13,919 nucleotides of DNA from CAKUFA01 sp963656345 (lineage in GTDB: Bacteria; Bacillota; Clostridia; Christensenellales; Aristaeellaceae), in assembly GCA_963656345.1 (NCBI GenBank), contig CAVKHY010000066.1, positions 1 through 13,919 of the forward strand, in the 5' to 3' direction. Within the stretch, counting starts at the first letter, position 1. Every line of letters begins with the position of its first letter. Below the pieces are notes generated by a model. That model was not told the origin of the DNA. It searched no databases and saw only the letters and a list, made by a program, of their open reading frames with translations. Shown piece after piece: positions 1-7,837 of this stretch. The position numbers and the translations under genes are program-made.

Positions 1-1
1 C

Positions 2-286
2 ATTTTCAGTGTGAAGGTGCATTCCATCACCACTGCTGCGGAACAGACCCTGTATCTGGACGGCGCAGATGCCGAGATGATGAAGGGCAAGCGGATTCTG
101 ATTGTGGATGACGTGATTTCCACAGGCGAATCCCTCCGTGCTATCGAAGAGCTGGTAAAGCAGGCAGGCGGCATCATCGCAGGCCGGATGGCGATTCTGG
201 CTGAGGGCGATGCCCAAGACCGGGAAGACATTCAGTACCTGGAGAAGCTGCCTGTGTTCAATGCTAAGGGCGAAATCATCGGCTAA
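2..286 (+). CDS. Phosphoribosyltransferase, C-terminal part (5' end outside window)
   Basis: This is the end of a type I phosphoribosyltransferase (COG0503-like, adenine PRTase or related), an enzyme that moves ribose-5-phosphate from PRPP to a base. The PRPP-binding signature is plain: a hydrophobic strand, then VDDVISTGES, with the two adjacent acidic residues and the STG loop that grips the PRPP phosphate. The frame is open from base 2 with no convincing start, so the gene begins upstream; a GTG at base 11 lacks a ribosome site and would remove the N-terminal half. The product ends with LPVFNAKGEIIG. The substrate base cannot be decided because the hood region is missing. A strong hairpin terminator follows 20 bases after the stop. 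Family is confident; adenine versus xanthine, orotate or a regulatory paralogue is open. Confidence 0.85.
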   Translation: MFSVKVHSITTAAEQTLYLDGADAEMMKGKRILIVDDVISTGESLRAIEELVKQAGGIIAGRMAILAEGDAQDREDIQYLEKLPVFNAKGEIIG

Positions 287-306
287 GTCGAAGTGCATAA
301 AGAAGT

Positions 307-350
307 CCCCTCCGAAGGAGAAAAGCCTTCGGAGGGGTTGCTTGGTTTTG
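307..350 (+). terminator. Rho-independent terminator, probably bidirectional
   Basis: A perfect 12-bp stem (CCCCTCCGAAGG at 307-318 and CCTTCGGAGGGG at 326-337) with a 7-nt loop is followed by TTGCTTGGTTTT on the + strand. It sits between two convergent genes, 20 bases after the phosphoribosyltransferase stop and 20 bases beyond the TetR stop. On the - strand the hairpin is followed by CTTCTTT, a weaker T tract, so it may also end the efflux operon. Confidence 0.9.
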
Positions 351-356
351 GAAACT

Positions 357-944
357 TTATTCCTGAATCAACTGCTTGCAGGCACTGTTTACCAGTGCGT
401 CAATGCCCGCTTGGTAATGTTCGCCTACCCGGTCGGCATTGGTAAGGGAAAGCATCAGGATCACCACCACAGCCGCTGCCGTTTGCTCCGGTACGGTCAG
501 CACAACGCCGACCTGGCGGATAATATTGATGATAAATTCCTCCTGGCTGTGATAATGCTCGGCCAGCACATCCTCGGGAATTCGCCTAAGCATAATGGGA
601 ATTTCCTCTGCAAGGAAGCGGCCGATGGGCTGAGCAACGACGAAGCGGAAAGCTTCACGAAAGCCCAGAGAAGCCCGCGCAGGTGCTGGAAGATCGGCGT
701 TGTCTTCCAGCACACGAGCTGCGGCAGCATATGCCTTCTGCTGCCAGGTTTCCAGCATATCAAGGAATAGTAATTCCTTACTGGCGTAGAAGTGATAGAA
801 GGCTCCCTTGGAGATGCCGGCTTCTTCAGCCAGCATCTCCACTGTGGTTTTCCGCATGCCTTCTGCGCAGGCATGATTCCATGCGGATTGCCGCAGCTTG
901 CCGATGATTGTTTCTTTTTCTGCATCGCGGAAAGCAGTTGCCAT
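357..944 (-). CDS. TetR/AcrR family transcriptional regulator
   Basis: This 195-aa, one-domain-plus-ligand-pocket repressor has the usual TetR length. The N-terminal helix-turn-helix covers about residues 33-55, with the family pattern TVEMLAEEAGISKGAFYHFY followed by SKELL. The remaining residues, 65-195, are helical and variable, as expected for the ligand-binding and dimerisation domain. The ATG at 944 has a GAGGAA site at 950-955 that overlaps the stop codon of the adaptor gene (954-956). It is therefore the last gene of the ATPase-permease-adaptor operon and is probably translationally coupled to it. By analogy with other TetR-linked pumps, it likely represses this operon and releases DNA when it binds an exported compound; a candidate operator lies at 5158-5175. 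The ligand is unknown. Confidence 0.93.
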   Translation of the reverse strand: MATAFRDAEKETIIGKLRQSAWNHACAEGMRKTTVEMLAEEAGISKGAFYHFYASKELLFLDMLETWQQKAYAAAARVLEDNADLPAPARASLGFREAFRFVVAQPIGRFLAEEIPIMLRRIPEDVLAEHYHSQEEFIINIIRQVGVVLTVPEQTAAAVVVILMLSLTNADRVGEHYQAGIDALVNSACKQLIQE

Positions 945-953
945 GATGGTTCC

Positions 954-2006
954 TCACTTCTTTGTCAAATAAATGGAAGCACTTGCGCCAAGAGAAGCAG
1001 AAGCATCGATGGCAACGTGTACGGTGTAGTAGGCTGCATTCTGCCGGGTAACACCCAAGGACGAAATCTCTGTTACCGTACCATAGAAAACAATGGATTC
1101 ATCCGTGTCCAAGGTGCAGGGGATACTGCTGCCGACTCGAACGGCAGCCATGTCCATTTCATCCACCTGAGCAACAATTTCCAGCTTGTCCGTCAGATAG
1201 ATGCGTGCCAGTAATTCTCCTTTCCATACCTGTTGGCAGGGAGAAACGGCCACGGAAGCCACAACGCCGCTCTTGGGGGCAGTAACGATGGGGGAAGCAC
1301 CAATATCCGCATCCTGGGACATGAAGGTCATCAGTGCCTGACCACGGGTGACCTTGTCGCCTGCATTCACAAGCACCTGATCCACACGTCCGCTGCCGGC
1401 AAGCAGAATGGGATCCCGGCGAACCACAACACCCTTACCCACGCAATCCTTGCTGTTGTAGCTGTCGTCACGGTAGAGCGTCATGGAAGCGTTGCTGTCA
1501 AAGGTGCCTTGGGTGATATCCACCACATAGCTGGTGCCGCTGACAGCCACCACCGTGCCTTCGCCTTCCTTGTTGTTGCCGGATTTGAAGTACAGTGTTT
1601 CGCCGATATGAATGGTGCGGTTCTTCTCCTCGTTGTATGCGCCGGAAGTAGAGGCATTGATGCGCTGGGTGACTGTGCCTTCTAGGGCAATGACGGCGCC
1701 GTAGCGGGAGGCAACGGTCTGGGCATCATCCCCGGATTCGGCAAAGATGGTAGCAACGGTGGCATCCTCGCTGGCATACAGGGTATTGGTCAGCATGGTG
1801 AACAGGGTGTCTCCTTCGGTTACGGTATCGCCGGCTTCCAAGTCAAAGGAGGCCAGCGTACCGGAATAGGGGGCAACGATGTCTACGTAGTTAACGGCGC
1901 TTACGTTGCCGTTGGCGATGGAATAGCCGGTCAGATCCATATCTGCCAAAGCGGGCGTAACAAGCAGCAGGGCAAAGGCAAGTACAAGGGCGGCAATTCG
2001 TTTCAT
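954..2006 (-). CDS. HlyD/MacA-like membrane-fusion adaptor protein of ABC exporter
   Basis: This 350-aa exported protein lies between the permease and the TetR regulator. Residues 1-21 form a signal peptide ending in TPALA, probably cut before DMD; there is no lipobox cysteine. Lipoyl/biotinyl-like half motifs appear near residues 38-72 (IVAPYSGTL, then LEAGDTVTEGDTLF), 203-229 (GRVDQVLVNAGDKVTRGQAL) and 240-268 (IVTAPKSGVVASVAVS...GELLARI). The region from about 270 to 345 resembles the beta-barrel and membrane-proximal parts of these adaptors. No long coiled-coil hairpin is visible, which fits a Gram-positive envelope with no TolC partner. The start ATG at 2006 has AGGAAG about 10 bases upstream. 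The 67-base gap to the permease holds only a small palindrome (2059-2070). The family assignment rests on motif pattern and gene context. Confidence 0.82.
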   Translation of the reverse strand: MKRIAALVLAFALLLVTPALADMDLTGYSIANGNVSAVNYVDIVAPYSGTLASFDLEAGDTVTEGDTLFTMLTNTLYASEDATVATIFAESGDDAQTVASRYGAVIALEGTVTQRINASTSGAYNEEKNRTIHIGETLYFKSGNNKEGEGTVVAVSGTSYVVDITQGTFDSNASMTLYRDDSYNSKDCVGKGVVVRRDPILLAGSGRVDQVLVNAGDKVTRGQALMTFMSQDADIGASPIVTAPKSGVVASVAVSPCQQVWKGELLARIYLTDKLEIVAQVDEMDMAAVRVGSSIPCTLDTDESIVFYGTVTEISSLGVTRQNAAYYTVHVAIDASASLGASASIYLTKK

Positions 2007-2073
2007 GACGGGTTCAACTTCCTTTCTATACTTCGGTTTGTTTACAATTTTAGAATTCAGACTTCAGTCTTTT

Positions 2074-4419
2074 TTACTCGACGCTTTTAAGAGCTTCTAC
2101 CATGTCGATGGAGCGAACCTTCCTGGTTAGGAACCATTCAATCAGCCAAGTGAATACAAAGGTAATCAGGCTCGCCAAGGCAATGGACTGAATGGTGATG
2201 TTAGAGGCGAAAACCATGGAATCATATTCACAAGATTTCAGAATCACGCCCACCAGAATGATTCCCGGCGGGATGCCCAGAATGACACCAAGCAAAGCTG
2301 TAATATCGTTTTCATGCAGCATTAGCTTGCGGATTTCTTTTTGATGGTAGCCAAGCACCTTCAAAGTGGCGTAATCTCTGGTACGTTCCGTAAAGTTCAT
2401 CAGACCCATGTTGTAGCAGATGACGAAGGCCAGCCCCAAGGCAGCACCGGATAGAATGCTGAAGGCTACGGAGGTGGAATCCATGATGGTCATGGTCTGC
2501 TTAAACTGCTCCGTAGGATACTTGAGAGCAGTGACTTCATCCATCTCGTTCAGGCGGTAAATGCAGTCTTCCGTGGGCTTGGTGAGCAGTAGGGAAGTGA
2601 CGGTGAAGCCGCCCTTCCGCAGCTTTTCCCACGCGGTCTTGCCCATGAAGACGCCTTGTCCGATGTTGGTATCTGCCGTGCCGATGACCTTCAAGTGCAG
2701 GGCATCCTCATCGCCGGCAAGGATCAGATCCACCGTATCCCCAACGGAGATACCCATGACCTGGCATTGTTTGGCACTGACAATGACGCCTTCCGTTGGC
2801 ATGGTCAGCAGGGTGCCGTCGGTGCCCAGATGCAGGGAGGTTTGATCATCCGGCATGACTGTCAGCAGCATGGTTCGGCTCTGACCGCCGAAACGCAGGC
2901 TGATGCTCTGCTCCATAATGCCGTCGATCTTTTCGGCTCCCTGCTGGAGCCTTGCCTGGTAACTTTCCAAGGTGCCGGACTGGGTTGTATCCAGGTCAAC
3001 ACGAACATCATATTGCAGTGTGCTGGTGTAGTATTGACCGATGAAGTAGTCAAAAGAATCCAGCAGCCCGAAGGTGCAGATGATCAGCATGTTGCAGCAG
3101 ATAATGCCCACCAGTGCCATCAGGGTGCGCCCTTTGTTGCGCATCAGGTTGCGGACGATCATCTTGGCGTTGAAGGAGAAGTGCCGCCACAGGGCGGGAA
3201 TCCGCTCCAGCAGAATCCGACTGCCGGATTTCGGCGGCTTGGGACGCAGCAGGTTGGCCGTCGTCTCACGGGCTGCTTTGTTGTAGGCGTGGAGGCAAAT
3301 TATCACGCTCAAACCGATGCTGAGTGCCATCATGCCCCATGTAAGCCAGGAGATGGGGGCACGGAGCTGATAAGCGTAGCGGGAGTTGTGACTGACAATG
3401 CCCCAAATAACATCCGGCAGGGTATATTGACCAATAAAGACACCGGCCAAGGAGCCTACCGTGGAAGGATACAGGGCATAGCATAGGTAATGGGCCCGGA
3501 TTTGATGATCCCGATAACCCAGCGCCTTCAATGTGCCCATTTGAATGCGCTGGTTTTCGATCATTCGCGTTAGGGTGCTGACAACGATCATGGCTGCAAC
3601 GGCAAAGGCCAGCACGGGAAAAACGTAGCTGAGGTTCTGGAACATGCTGGTGTAATTCCGTGCCATGACGGAGGAAGCATGGGTCTGCTGCGTCAACACC
3701 AGTGCAGTAGGCAGGAGATCTTGAATTTCGGTAACGACCGTATCGGTATCCGCACCATCCTCCATCTTTACCAACACATCGTTCAGCGGCATTTCCGGCA
3801 TTGCCTGCGCGGAGATTAAGGCAAACCCGTAATGCTCGGGGTCTGCTGTTACGTCTTTGGTGGTCACGATATATTCGGCGCTCATGACAATACCGCGGAT
3901 GATAAAATTCTTGCTGATAGAGCTGTAGGACAAGTTGATGGAGTCGCCTACATGCAGGTCGTGCGCCTGGGCAAACTGCTCCTCGATCAGGCACCCTTTT
4001 AAGTCCGTAGCACGCAGAGCGGAACCTTCCCGGATAATGGGGGTATTCAGCGTCATCTCGCCGTCATAGGCGTGAACGTTCAGGGAGACGTCGCTGCCCA
4101 AATCTGGAGCGTCGTATTCCAATGTGGAACGTGCCTGAATGCTGCTGACGCCTGCCAGATTCTTCAGCCGGGATAAATCCTGCTTGCTGAAGCCTGAAGA
4201 TTTTACCCATAGGTCTGCCAAATTACATTCATCAAAGTAGGTTTCAGCGGAGAGATCCAGCATTCGCCAGGTAGCGTCCAGCCCGCTGAATACCCATGTG
4301 CCAAGGGCGCAGAGCAGCACAATCGCCAAAAACTGCATGGCGTTTTGCTTTATGTCGCGCAGCAACTTTCGGTGCAGCATACTGCGGTGCCTGCGCTCCG
4401 CTGATTGCTTTTTTACCAT
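2074..4419 (-). CDS. FtsX/MacB-family ABC transporter permease, duplicated form
   Basis: This 781-aa membrane subunit belongs to the large Gram-positive class with two FtsX units. Predicted membrane segments lie near residues 28-47, 266-286, 312-333, 357-378, 433-453, 650-672, 705-727 and 745-764. Two extracytoplasmic domains fall between segments 1 and 2 (about 48-260) and between segments 5 and 6 (about 455-640). Each FtsX unit carries the cytoplasmic coupling motif: MGTLKALGYRDHQIR at 294-308 and YATLKVLGYHQKEIR at 683-697. Such proteins do not channel substrate through the bilayer in the classical way; MacB-type members drive extrusion by mechanotransmission. The ATG at 4419 overlaps the ATPase reading frame by 7 bases, so the two are coupled. 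Substrate is unknown; a peptide, a lipid or a drug are all possible. Confidence 0.93.
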   Translation of the reverse strand: MVKKQSAERRHRSMLHRKLLRDIKQNAMQFLAIVLLCALGTWVFSGLDATWRMLDLSAETYFDECNLADLWVKSSGFSKQDLSRLKNLAGVSSIQARSTLEYDAPDLGSDVSLNVHAYDGEMTLNTPIIREGSALRATDLKGCLIEEQFAQAHDLHVGDSINLSYSSISKNFIIRGIVMSAEYIVTTKDVTADPEHYGFALISAQAMPEMPLNDVLVKMEDGADTDTVVTEIQDLLPTALVLTQQTHASSVMARNYTSMFQNLSYVFPVLAFAVAAMIVVSTLTRMIENQRIQMGTLKALGYRDHQIRAHYLCYALYPSTVGSLAGVFIGQYTLPDVIWGIVSHNSRYAYQLRAPISWLTWGMMALSIGLSVIICLHAYNKAARETTANLLRPKPPKSGSRILLERIPALWRHFSFNAKMIVRNLMRNKGRTLMALVGIICCNMLIICTFGLLDSFDYFIGQYYTSTLQYDVRVDLDTTQSGTLESYQARLQQGAEKIDGIMEQSISLRFGGQSRTMLLTVMPDDQTSLHLGTDGTLLTMPTEGVIVSAKQCQVMGISVGDTVDLILAGDEDALHLKVIGTADTNIGQGVFMGKTAWEKLRKGGFTVTSLLLTKPTEDCIYRLNEMDEVTALKYPTEQFKQTMTIMDSTSVAFSILSGAALGLAFVICYNMGLMNFTERTRDYATLKVLGYHQKEIRKLMLHENDITALLGVILGIPPGIILVGVILKSCEYDSMVFASNITIQSIALASLITFVFTWLIEWFLTRKVRSIDMVEALKSVE

Positions 4420-5114
4420 GTAATATCCTCCACCTTAGCGGGATGCTCGTTGATCTCAACAGACTGCACTGCACCGTTGCGGATGCGAATGACCCGGTTG
4501 CCCAAAGGGGCGATGCTGGCATTGTGGGTAATAATCACCACGGTGGTGTTGTAGTCCTGACAAAGCTTAGTGAGCAGATCCAGCACCTGCTCGCCGGTTT
4601 TGCTGTCCAGGGCACCGGTGGGTTCATCACACAGCAGCAGAGCGGGATTCTTGCAAAGTGCTCTGGCAATGGAAACGCGCTGCTGTTCGCCACCGGAAAG
4701 CTGAGCCGGGAAGTTATTCATCCGTTCCTTCAGCCCCACCTTTTCCAACACTTCCCGGGGATTCAGCGCCTTGGGACATACCTGCTGGGCAAGCTCAACG
4801 TTCTCCAGTGCGGTCAGGTTCGGCATTAGGTTATAAAACTGGAACACGAAGCCCACATCCAGTCGGCGATATTCCGTCAGCTGGTTGGAACGCATGCCGG
4901 TGATCTCCTTATCACCTACTAAAATATGTCCGCTGGTGGCCTTGTCCATGCCGCCGAGCAGGTTCAGCACCGTGGTCTTGCCTGCGCCGCTGGGGCCCAG
5001 CACCACACAGAACTCACCCTTTTCAATGCCGAAAGATACGTGATCAGCCGCATGCACCACCGTATCACCGGTGGGATAATCCTTGCATACCTGGTCAAAA
5101 GTGATATAGCTCAT
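4413..5114 (-). CDS. ABC transporter ATP-binding protein (LolD/MacB type)
   Basis: This is the ATPase subunit that powers the adjacent FtsX-type permease. Counting from the chosen start (233 aa), it has Walker A GPSGAGKT at 40-47, the Q-loop glutamine at 92, the signature LSGGEQQ at 139-145, Walker B LLLCDEP at 159-165 and the H-loop histidine at 197. These match the MacB/LolD branch, in which the ATPase is a separate polypeptide. Two ATGs lie in tandem at 5117 and 5114. The GGAGG at 5121-5125 is only 3 bases from the first and 6 from the second, so 5114 is preferred and an extra N-terminal Met is possible. It is the first gene of the four-gene operon, with a promoter 40-70 bases upstream. 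Confidence 0.95.
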   Translation of the reverse strand: MSYITFDQVCKDYPTGDTVVHAADHVSFGIEKGEFCVVLGPSGAGKTTVLNLLGGMDKATSGHILVGDKEITGMRSNQLTEYRRLDVGFVFQFYNLMPNLTALENVELAQQVCPKALNPREVLEKVGLKERMNNFPAQLSGGEQQRVSIARALCKNPALLLCDEPTGALDSKTGEQVLDLLTKLCQDYNTTVVIITHNASIAPLGNRVIRIRNGAVQSVEINEHPAKVEDITW

Positions 5115-5157
5115 CATTAACCTCCAATCGCTGTGACCGGATTAAGATTTACAGTCA

Positions 5158-5175
5158 CATCATATACGGATGATG
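5158..5175. promoter_or_regulatory. Candidate TetR operator palindrome
   Basis: The perfect inverted repeat CATCAT-ATACGG-ATGATG covers the -10 box and part of the spacer of the efflux promoter. A repressor dimer bound here would block RNA polymerase. The operon's own TetR protein is the obvious candidate. A second weaker inverted pair, TGTGAC (5132-5137) and GTCACA (5154-5159), lies just downstream in the leader. Assignment to TetR is inference from position only. Confidence 0.5.
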
Positions 5176-5187
5176 ACTGCTTGTCAA
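5159..5187 (-). promoter_or_regulatory. Sigma-A promoter of the efflux operon
   Basis: Read on the - strand there is TTGACA (5182-5187), a 17-base spacer and TATGAT (5159-5164). Transcription would begin near 5152, giving a leader of about 35 nt before the ATPase GGAGG site. The -35 box is a perfect consensus and the -10 box differs at one position. Confidence 0.8.
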
Positions 5188-5331
5188 GCTGGTTCATACC
5201 AAATGCGGATGAATTTTCTGTGAATTTCAAAACGATAGGGAATGAGTGGAAAACATGGACTGTGCGGTGCTTTTCAAGTAGGTAGCTTATTTCATACCGA
5301 TATGTTATGATGGTAGGGGAGGTACATCGTG

Positions 5332-6145
5332 ATGAAAAAGATAACAGCGATTTTCTTGCTGATGGTCATGCTTTGCTCGTTGATGGGCGTGTACGCCGAA
5401 TCTGCAAATGACGGTACAGCAGAACTGAATGAAATCTTCGCTTCCTATGAAGGAAAAGAAATTGTCCTTTCCGACGAGCTTCAGATCGTTCATAATCAAG
5501 TGAATTTTCGCAAGGCACCGGGCGGCAAGGTGCTGGGACGGCTGCAGGGCGGAGACTTTTTGAAATTTTTGAATGAGACGCAGTATAAAGACGCCCTTTG
5601 GTACNNNNNNNNNNGAATATGGTGAAGGATACGTTTTGGCGGTTTATGCAAAGCCTGTTTGGAACGGACAAAACGATTGGGAAGCAATGGAGGAAGGGAA
5701 ACTTGTTTCGGACAATTTGCTCCTGTATGACTACTGGATGGGAACCTATCAGATGGACCATGGCCTTTCAATCATTGAAACGATCGACGGCGGAAGGTAT
5801 GTGAACGTTGCACCTATAACCGTGCGTGGCAACGATGCCATGATTCCGGAGGATATGGGGATTCGGATGGTGACAAAGATGTATGAGTACGGACTCATTT
5901 GCTATCAGCCATGCTACTGGCAGCTTCAGGATCCTTCTGTATCCCTGAAAGAGAAGAAAAAAATTGCATCCTCTGTATTGAAGAATCACTACGGTACAGA
6001 TAGCATCTGGAAAATTATAGCGGTACCGTCTATACTTTTCTTTGTGCATAGCAACGACTTGCACGGCGAACCGAACGGTGATTACTCCAAGAGAGATTAT
6101 CGACTGATCGATGCGGTATGGCAAAAGGTCATTGAAGAGCATTAA
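5332..6145 (+). CDS. Secreted SH3b-like hypothetical protein, interrupted by an assembly gap
   Basis: A signal peptide at residues 1-23 (MKKITAIFLL..., ending VYA before ESAND) marks this as exported. Residues around 62-100 resemble a bacterial SH3 domain: VNFRKAPGGKVLGRLQGGD, then an aromatic WY, then the closing strand GEGYVLAVYAKPV after the gap. SH3b domains usually bind cell-wall or protein ligands. The remaining 160 or so residues are soluble and I do not recognise them. Ten Ns at 5605-5614 interrupt the gene; the upstream and downstream halves are in different frames only because the gap length is a placeholder. AGGGGAGG at 5315-5322 serves either GTG 5329 or ATG 5332; the ATG at 9-base spacing is preferred. 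An extended -10 (TGTTATGAT, 5303-5311) lies very close upstream. The gene looks more AT-rich than its neighbours and may be accessory. Confidence 0.7.
5605..5614. other. Assembly gap (10 N)
   Basis: Ten undetermined bases lie inside the SH3b-like gene. The left half is read in the frame ending at codon 5602-5604 and the right half resumes at codon 5615. Restoring one frame requires a gap whose true length is a multiple of three, so ten is a nominal value. Confidence 0.97.
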
Positions 6146-6152
6146 AGTCAGT

Positions 6153-6182
6153 AAAAAAGAAGAAGATACCAAAGTATCTTCT
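6153..6182 (-). terminator. Rho-independent terminator of the sigma/anti-sigma operon
   Basis: A perfect 9-bp stem (AGAAGATAC at 6161-6169 and GTATCTTCT at 6174-6182) with a 4-nt loop is followed, on the - strand, by a T-rich tail ending in six Ts (6153-6158). It lies 25 bases beyond the anti-sigma stop and just after the convergent SH3b-like gene. The + strand side has no T tract, so it acts mainly on the - strand. Confidence 0.88.
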
Positions 6183-6206
6183 CCGAGAAGGCTTGGAGCC
6201 ACCGCC

Positions 6207-7136
6207 TTACTGCACTGCTGCTGCAAAGGCTTCGAAAAATTCGGGGCAATCCCAGGTGCCGCAGGCACTGAACCGATCATCCTTCACAGCCAACTGCACG
6301 GTGAATCCGTTATCCAGTGTGAACAGTAGCGACTGATTTCCGCTGACGGAACCGCTGGACTTGTAGGATGCATTGTTAAACAGGGTGGTCAGCAGGGAAG
6401 CAATCGTATCCCCATCTGTGATGGTTCCCACATCGCTTAGCTCCATGGCCGTAACGTGGCCTGCAATTTGCAGCGTATCGCTGAGGGTTTCACCGCTCTT
6501 CAGCGCTGCGCCGTTGAAGCTGACCCGCTGGAAAAGCCTGGTCACGCCGCTTACCTTGGCAGCCACCAGTGTGCCGCTCATGCCACTGATCTCATATACA
6601 TTTGTGCCGGATTCGCTACAGTTGCTGAGGATAATGCTGCTGTCGGACAGTGCCGGCTCAGTAGTATACTCTGCCACCGTGCCTAAGCTTGCGCCCAGCT
6701 GACTGTCACTGACGGAAGCAGGGACGGTCAGCATGCGGTAGTAAGCTCCGTTCAGGCCGATCAGCGGGAAAGTGCCGCTCTGGCTGTTTTCCCAAATGCT
6801 GCTGTAAGCGGGAGCACTGACGCCTGTGGACAAGCTGCCGCTGGCAATGCCGGAATTTTGTGCGCTCAACACAGGTGCGTCCGTTGCTTCACCGGCAGGC
6901 TGACTGACAATCAGCAAATTGCTCTGCCGACGGGAAACAGCGCTGGGGATGAATGCCCCGCACAGAACCAGCACAAGGGCGCAGCACAGCGCCGGTACCC
7001 AGGTATGCCGGGGGCGGGCAGGGGCTTTTTCTTTCTCGGCGGCTTCATGAATAATGCGATATTTGAGACTTGCGCCGGCATTCAATCCGGCAAGACCACG
7101 CTCGGCGGCTTCTGGCAAACGTTCGATGTTTTTCAC
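6207..7136 (-). CDS. Putative single-pass anti-sigma factor
   Basis: This 309-aa protein is encoded directly after an ECF sigma factor and overlaps it by four bases (GTGA, 7133-7136), the usual arrangement for a cognate anti-sigma factor. The cytoplasmic N-terminus covers about residues 1-45 and would hold the sigma-binding part. One membrane segment lies at about 46-66 (VPALCCALVLVLCGAFIPSAV), and the extracytoplasmic part of about 240 residues is rich in Ser, Gly and Thr. There is no HxxxCxxC zinc motif, so it is not a typical ZAS-type anti-sigma. The outer domain contains GLNGAYYRML near 127-136 and two cysteines close together at the end (292 and 297). Function is inferred from coupling and topology. 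The start is a GTG, and the signal it senses is unknown. Confidence 0.78.
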   Translation of the reverse strand: MKNIERLPEAAERGLAGLNAGASLKYRIIHEAAEKEKAPARPRHTWVPALCCALVLVLCGAFIPSAVSRRQSNLLIVSQPAGEATDAPVLSAQNSGIASGSLSTGVSAPAYSSIWENSQSGTFPLIGLNGAYYRMLTVPASVSDSQLGASLGTVAEYTTEPALSDSSIILSNCSESGTNVYEISGMSGTLVAAKVSGVTRLFQRVSFNGAALKSGETLSDTLQIAGHVTAMELSDVGTITDGDTIASLLTTLFNNASYKSSGSVSGNQSLLFTLDNGFTVQLAVKDDRFSACGTWDCPEFFEAFAAAVQ

Positions 7137-7651
7137 CGGGCGTCGCCTCCTTTCAAAATGGTTTCTAATCTTTTGCGTCCGCGGGATAAACGACTGGAGA
7201 TCGTGCCTTCGGGCAGATGCATCATCTCAGCGATTTCCGTAATACCGAAGCCCTGGTAATAGTGCAGCAGGATAACTTCCTTAAAAGTAGGCGGCAGCTG
7301 ATTGACGGCTGACATCAGCTCGTGCTGTTCAGTCAGCTTATCAATCTCATCCGGGGCAGGTATCAGGTCAAAGGCAGGGGAACCAAGGACCACGCGTTTC
7401 AGCCAGGAACTTCGCCAGATGTCCTTACAGCGGTTCAGCGCCACCTTCAGCAGCCAAGCCTTTTCACGGCCTTCCTGCAAATCCGGTGTCGTGGTCATCA
7501 GCCGAACAAAAACATCCTGACACACATCCTCTGCCTTTTGACGGTCGCCAAGATAGAAGTAGCAGACCCGCAGCACATCCGTGGCGTATTTCTCGTAGAT
7601 CTCCTCGAAATACGCCTCATCGTTTCGCTCACAGGTTTGAGCTTGCTGCAC
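7133..7651 (-). CDS. ECF-type RNA polymerase sigma factor
   Basis: A small sigma-70 family factor with only regions 2 and 4. Using the GTG at 7651 it is 172 aa, the usual ECF length. Region 2 spans about residues 13-80 (YFEEIYEKYATDVLRVCYFYLG, cut short here, through AEDVCQDVFVRL at 40-51). Region 4 spans about 110-165, with the helix-turn-helix ITEIAEMMHLPEGTISSRLS. The open frame continues upstream to 7852, but the upstream residues do not look like sigma sequence. GGAGGG at 7659-7664 sits 7 bases before the GTG, and a TATAAT at 7688-7693 lies in the extended frame, so 7651 is the better start. It is probably held inactive by the coupled membrane protein downstream. Its target promoters are not identifiable here. 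Confidence 0.92.
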   Translation of the reverse strand: MQQAQTCERNDEAYFEEIYEKYATDVLRVCYFYLGDRQKAEDVCQDVFVRLMTTTPDLQEGREKAWLLKVALNRCKDIWRSSWLKRVVLGSPAFDLIPAPDEIDKLTEQHELMSAVNQLPPTFKEVILLHYYQGFGITEIAEMMHLPEGTISSRLSRGRKRLETILKGGDAR

Positions 7652-7687
7652 TGCTTGACCCTCCGCTTCGTATTGGGACTTACATCC

Positions 7688-7693
7688 ATTATA
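7688..7693 (-). promoter_or_regulatory. Candidate -10 box for the sigma/anti-sigma operon
   Basis: A perfect TATAAT on the - strand lies 24 bases upstream of the sigma factor GGAGGG site. At 17-base spacing the -35 position reads AAGAAA, a poor match, so activity may be low or need an activator. No convincing ECF-type -35/-10 pair was found in the 100 bases upstream. Confidence 0.4.
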
Positions 7694-7837
7694 ACGCAGG
7701 AAGTGCGTTTTTTCTTCCCGCAAAATGATAACGATTCCAAAAACATTATGATCTTTTTTGTAACAATATACGTCATGAATTTGTAATAATTCAGCAGTGC
7801 AAAGCCTTTGCGAGCAGGAAAAGGTTGCAAAAAACAG

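Noticed and set aside
210..770. 186-aa + strand frame running through the terminator and opposite the TetR gene
   Set aside because: It would read through a strong terminator hairpin and overlaps two confident genes.
2656..3486. 276-aa open frame antisense to the permease gene
   Set aside because: Composition is that of a reverse-strand shadow (many His, Gln and Gly), with no start signals, and the permease frame is well supported.
5293..5304. CATA-CCGA-TATG palindrome upstream of the SH3b-like gene as a second TetR operator
   Set aside because: It only partly resembles the efflux palindrome, and four-base arms can occur by chance; not enough to call.
7700..7770. ECF-type autoregulated promoter (GGAAT element) upstream of the sigma gene
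   Set aside because: A GGAAT exists on the - strand, but no suitable -10 motif lies at 15-18 bases from it.
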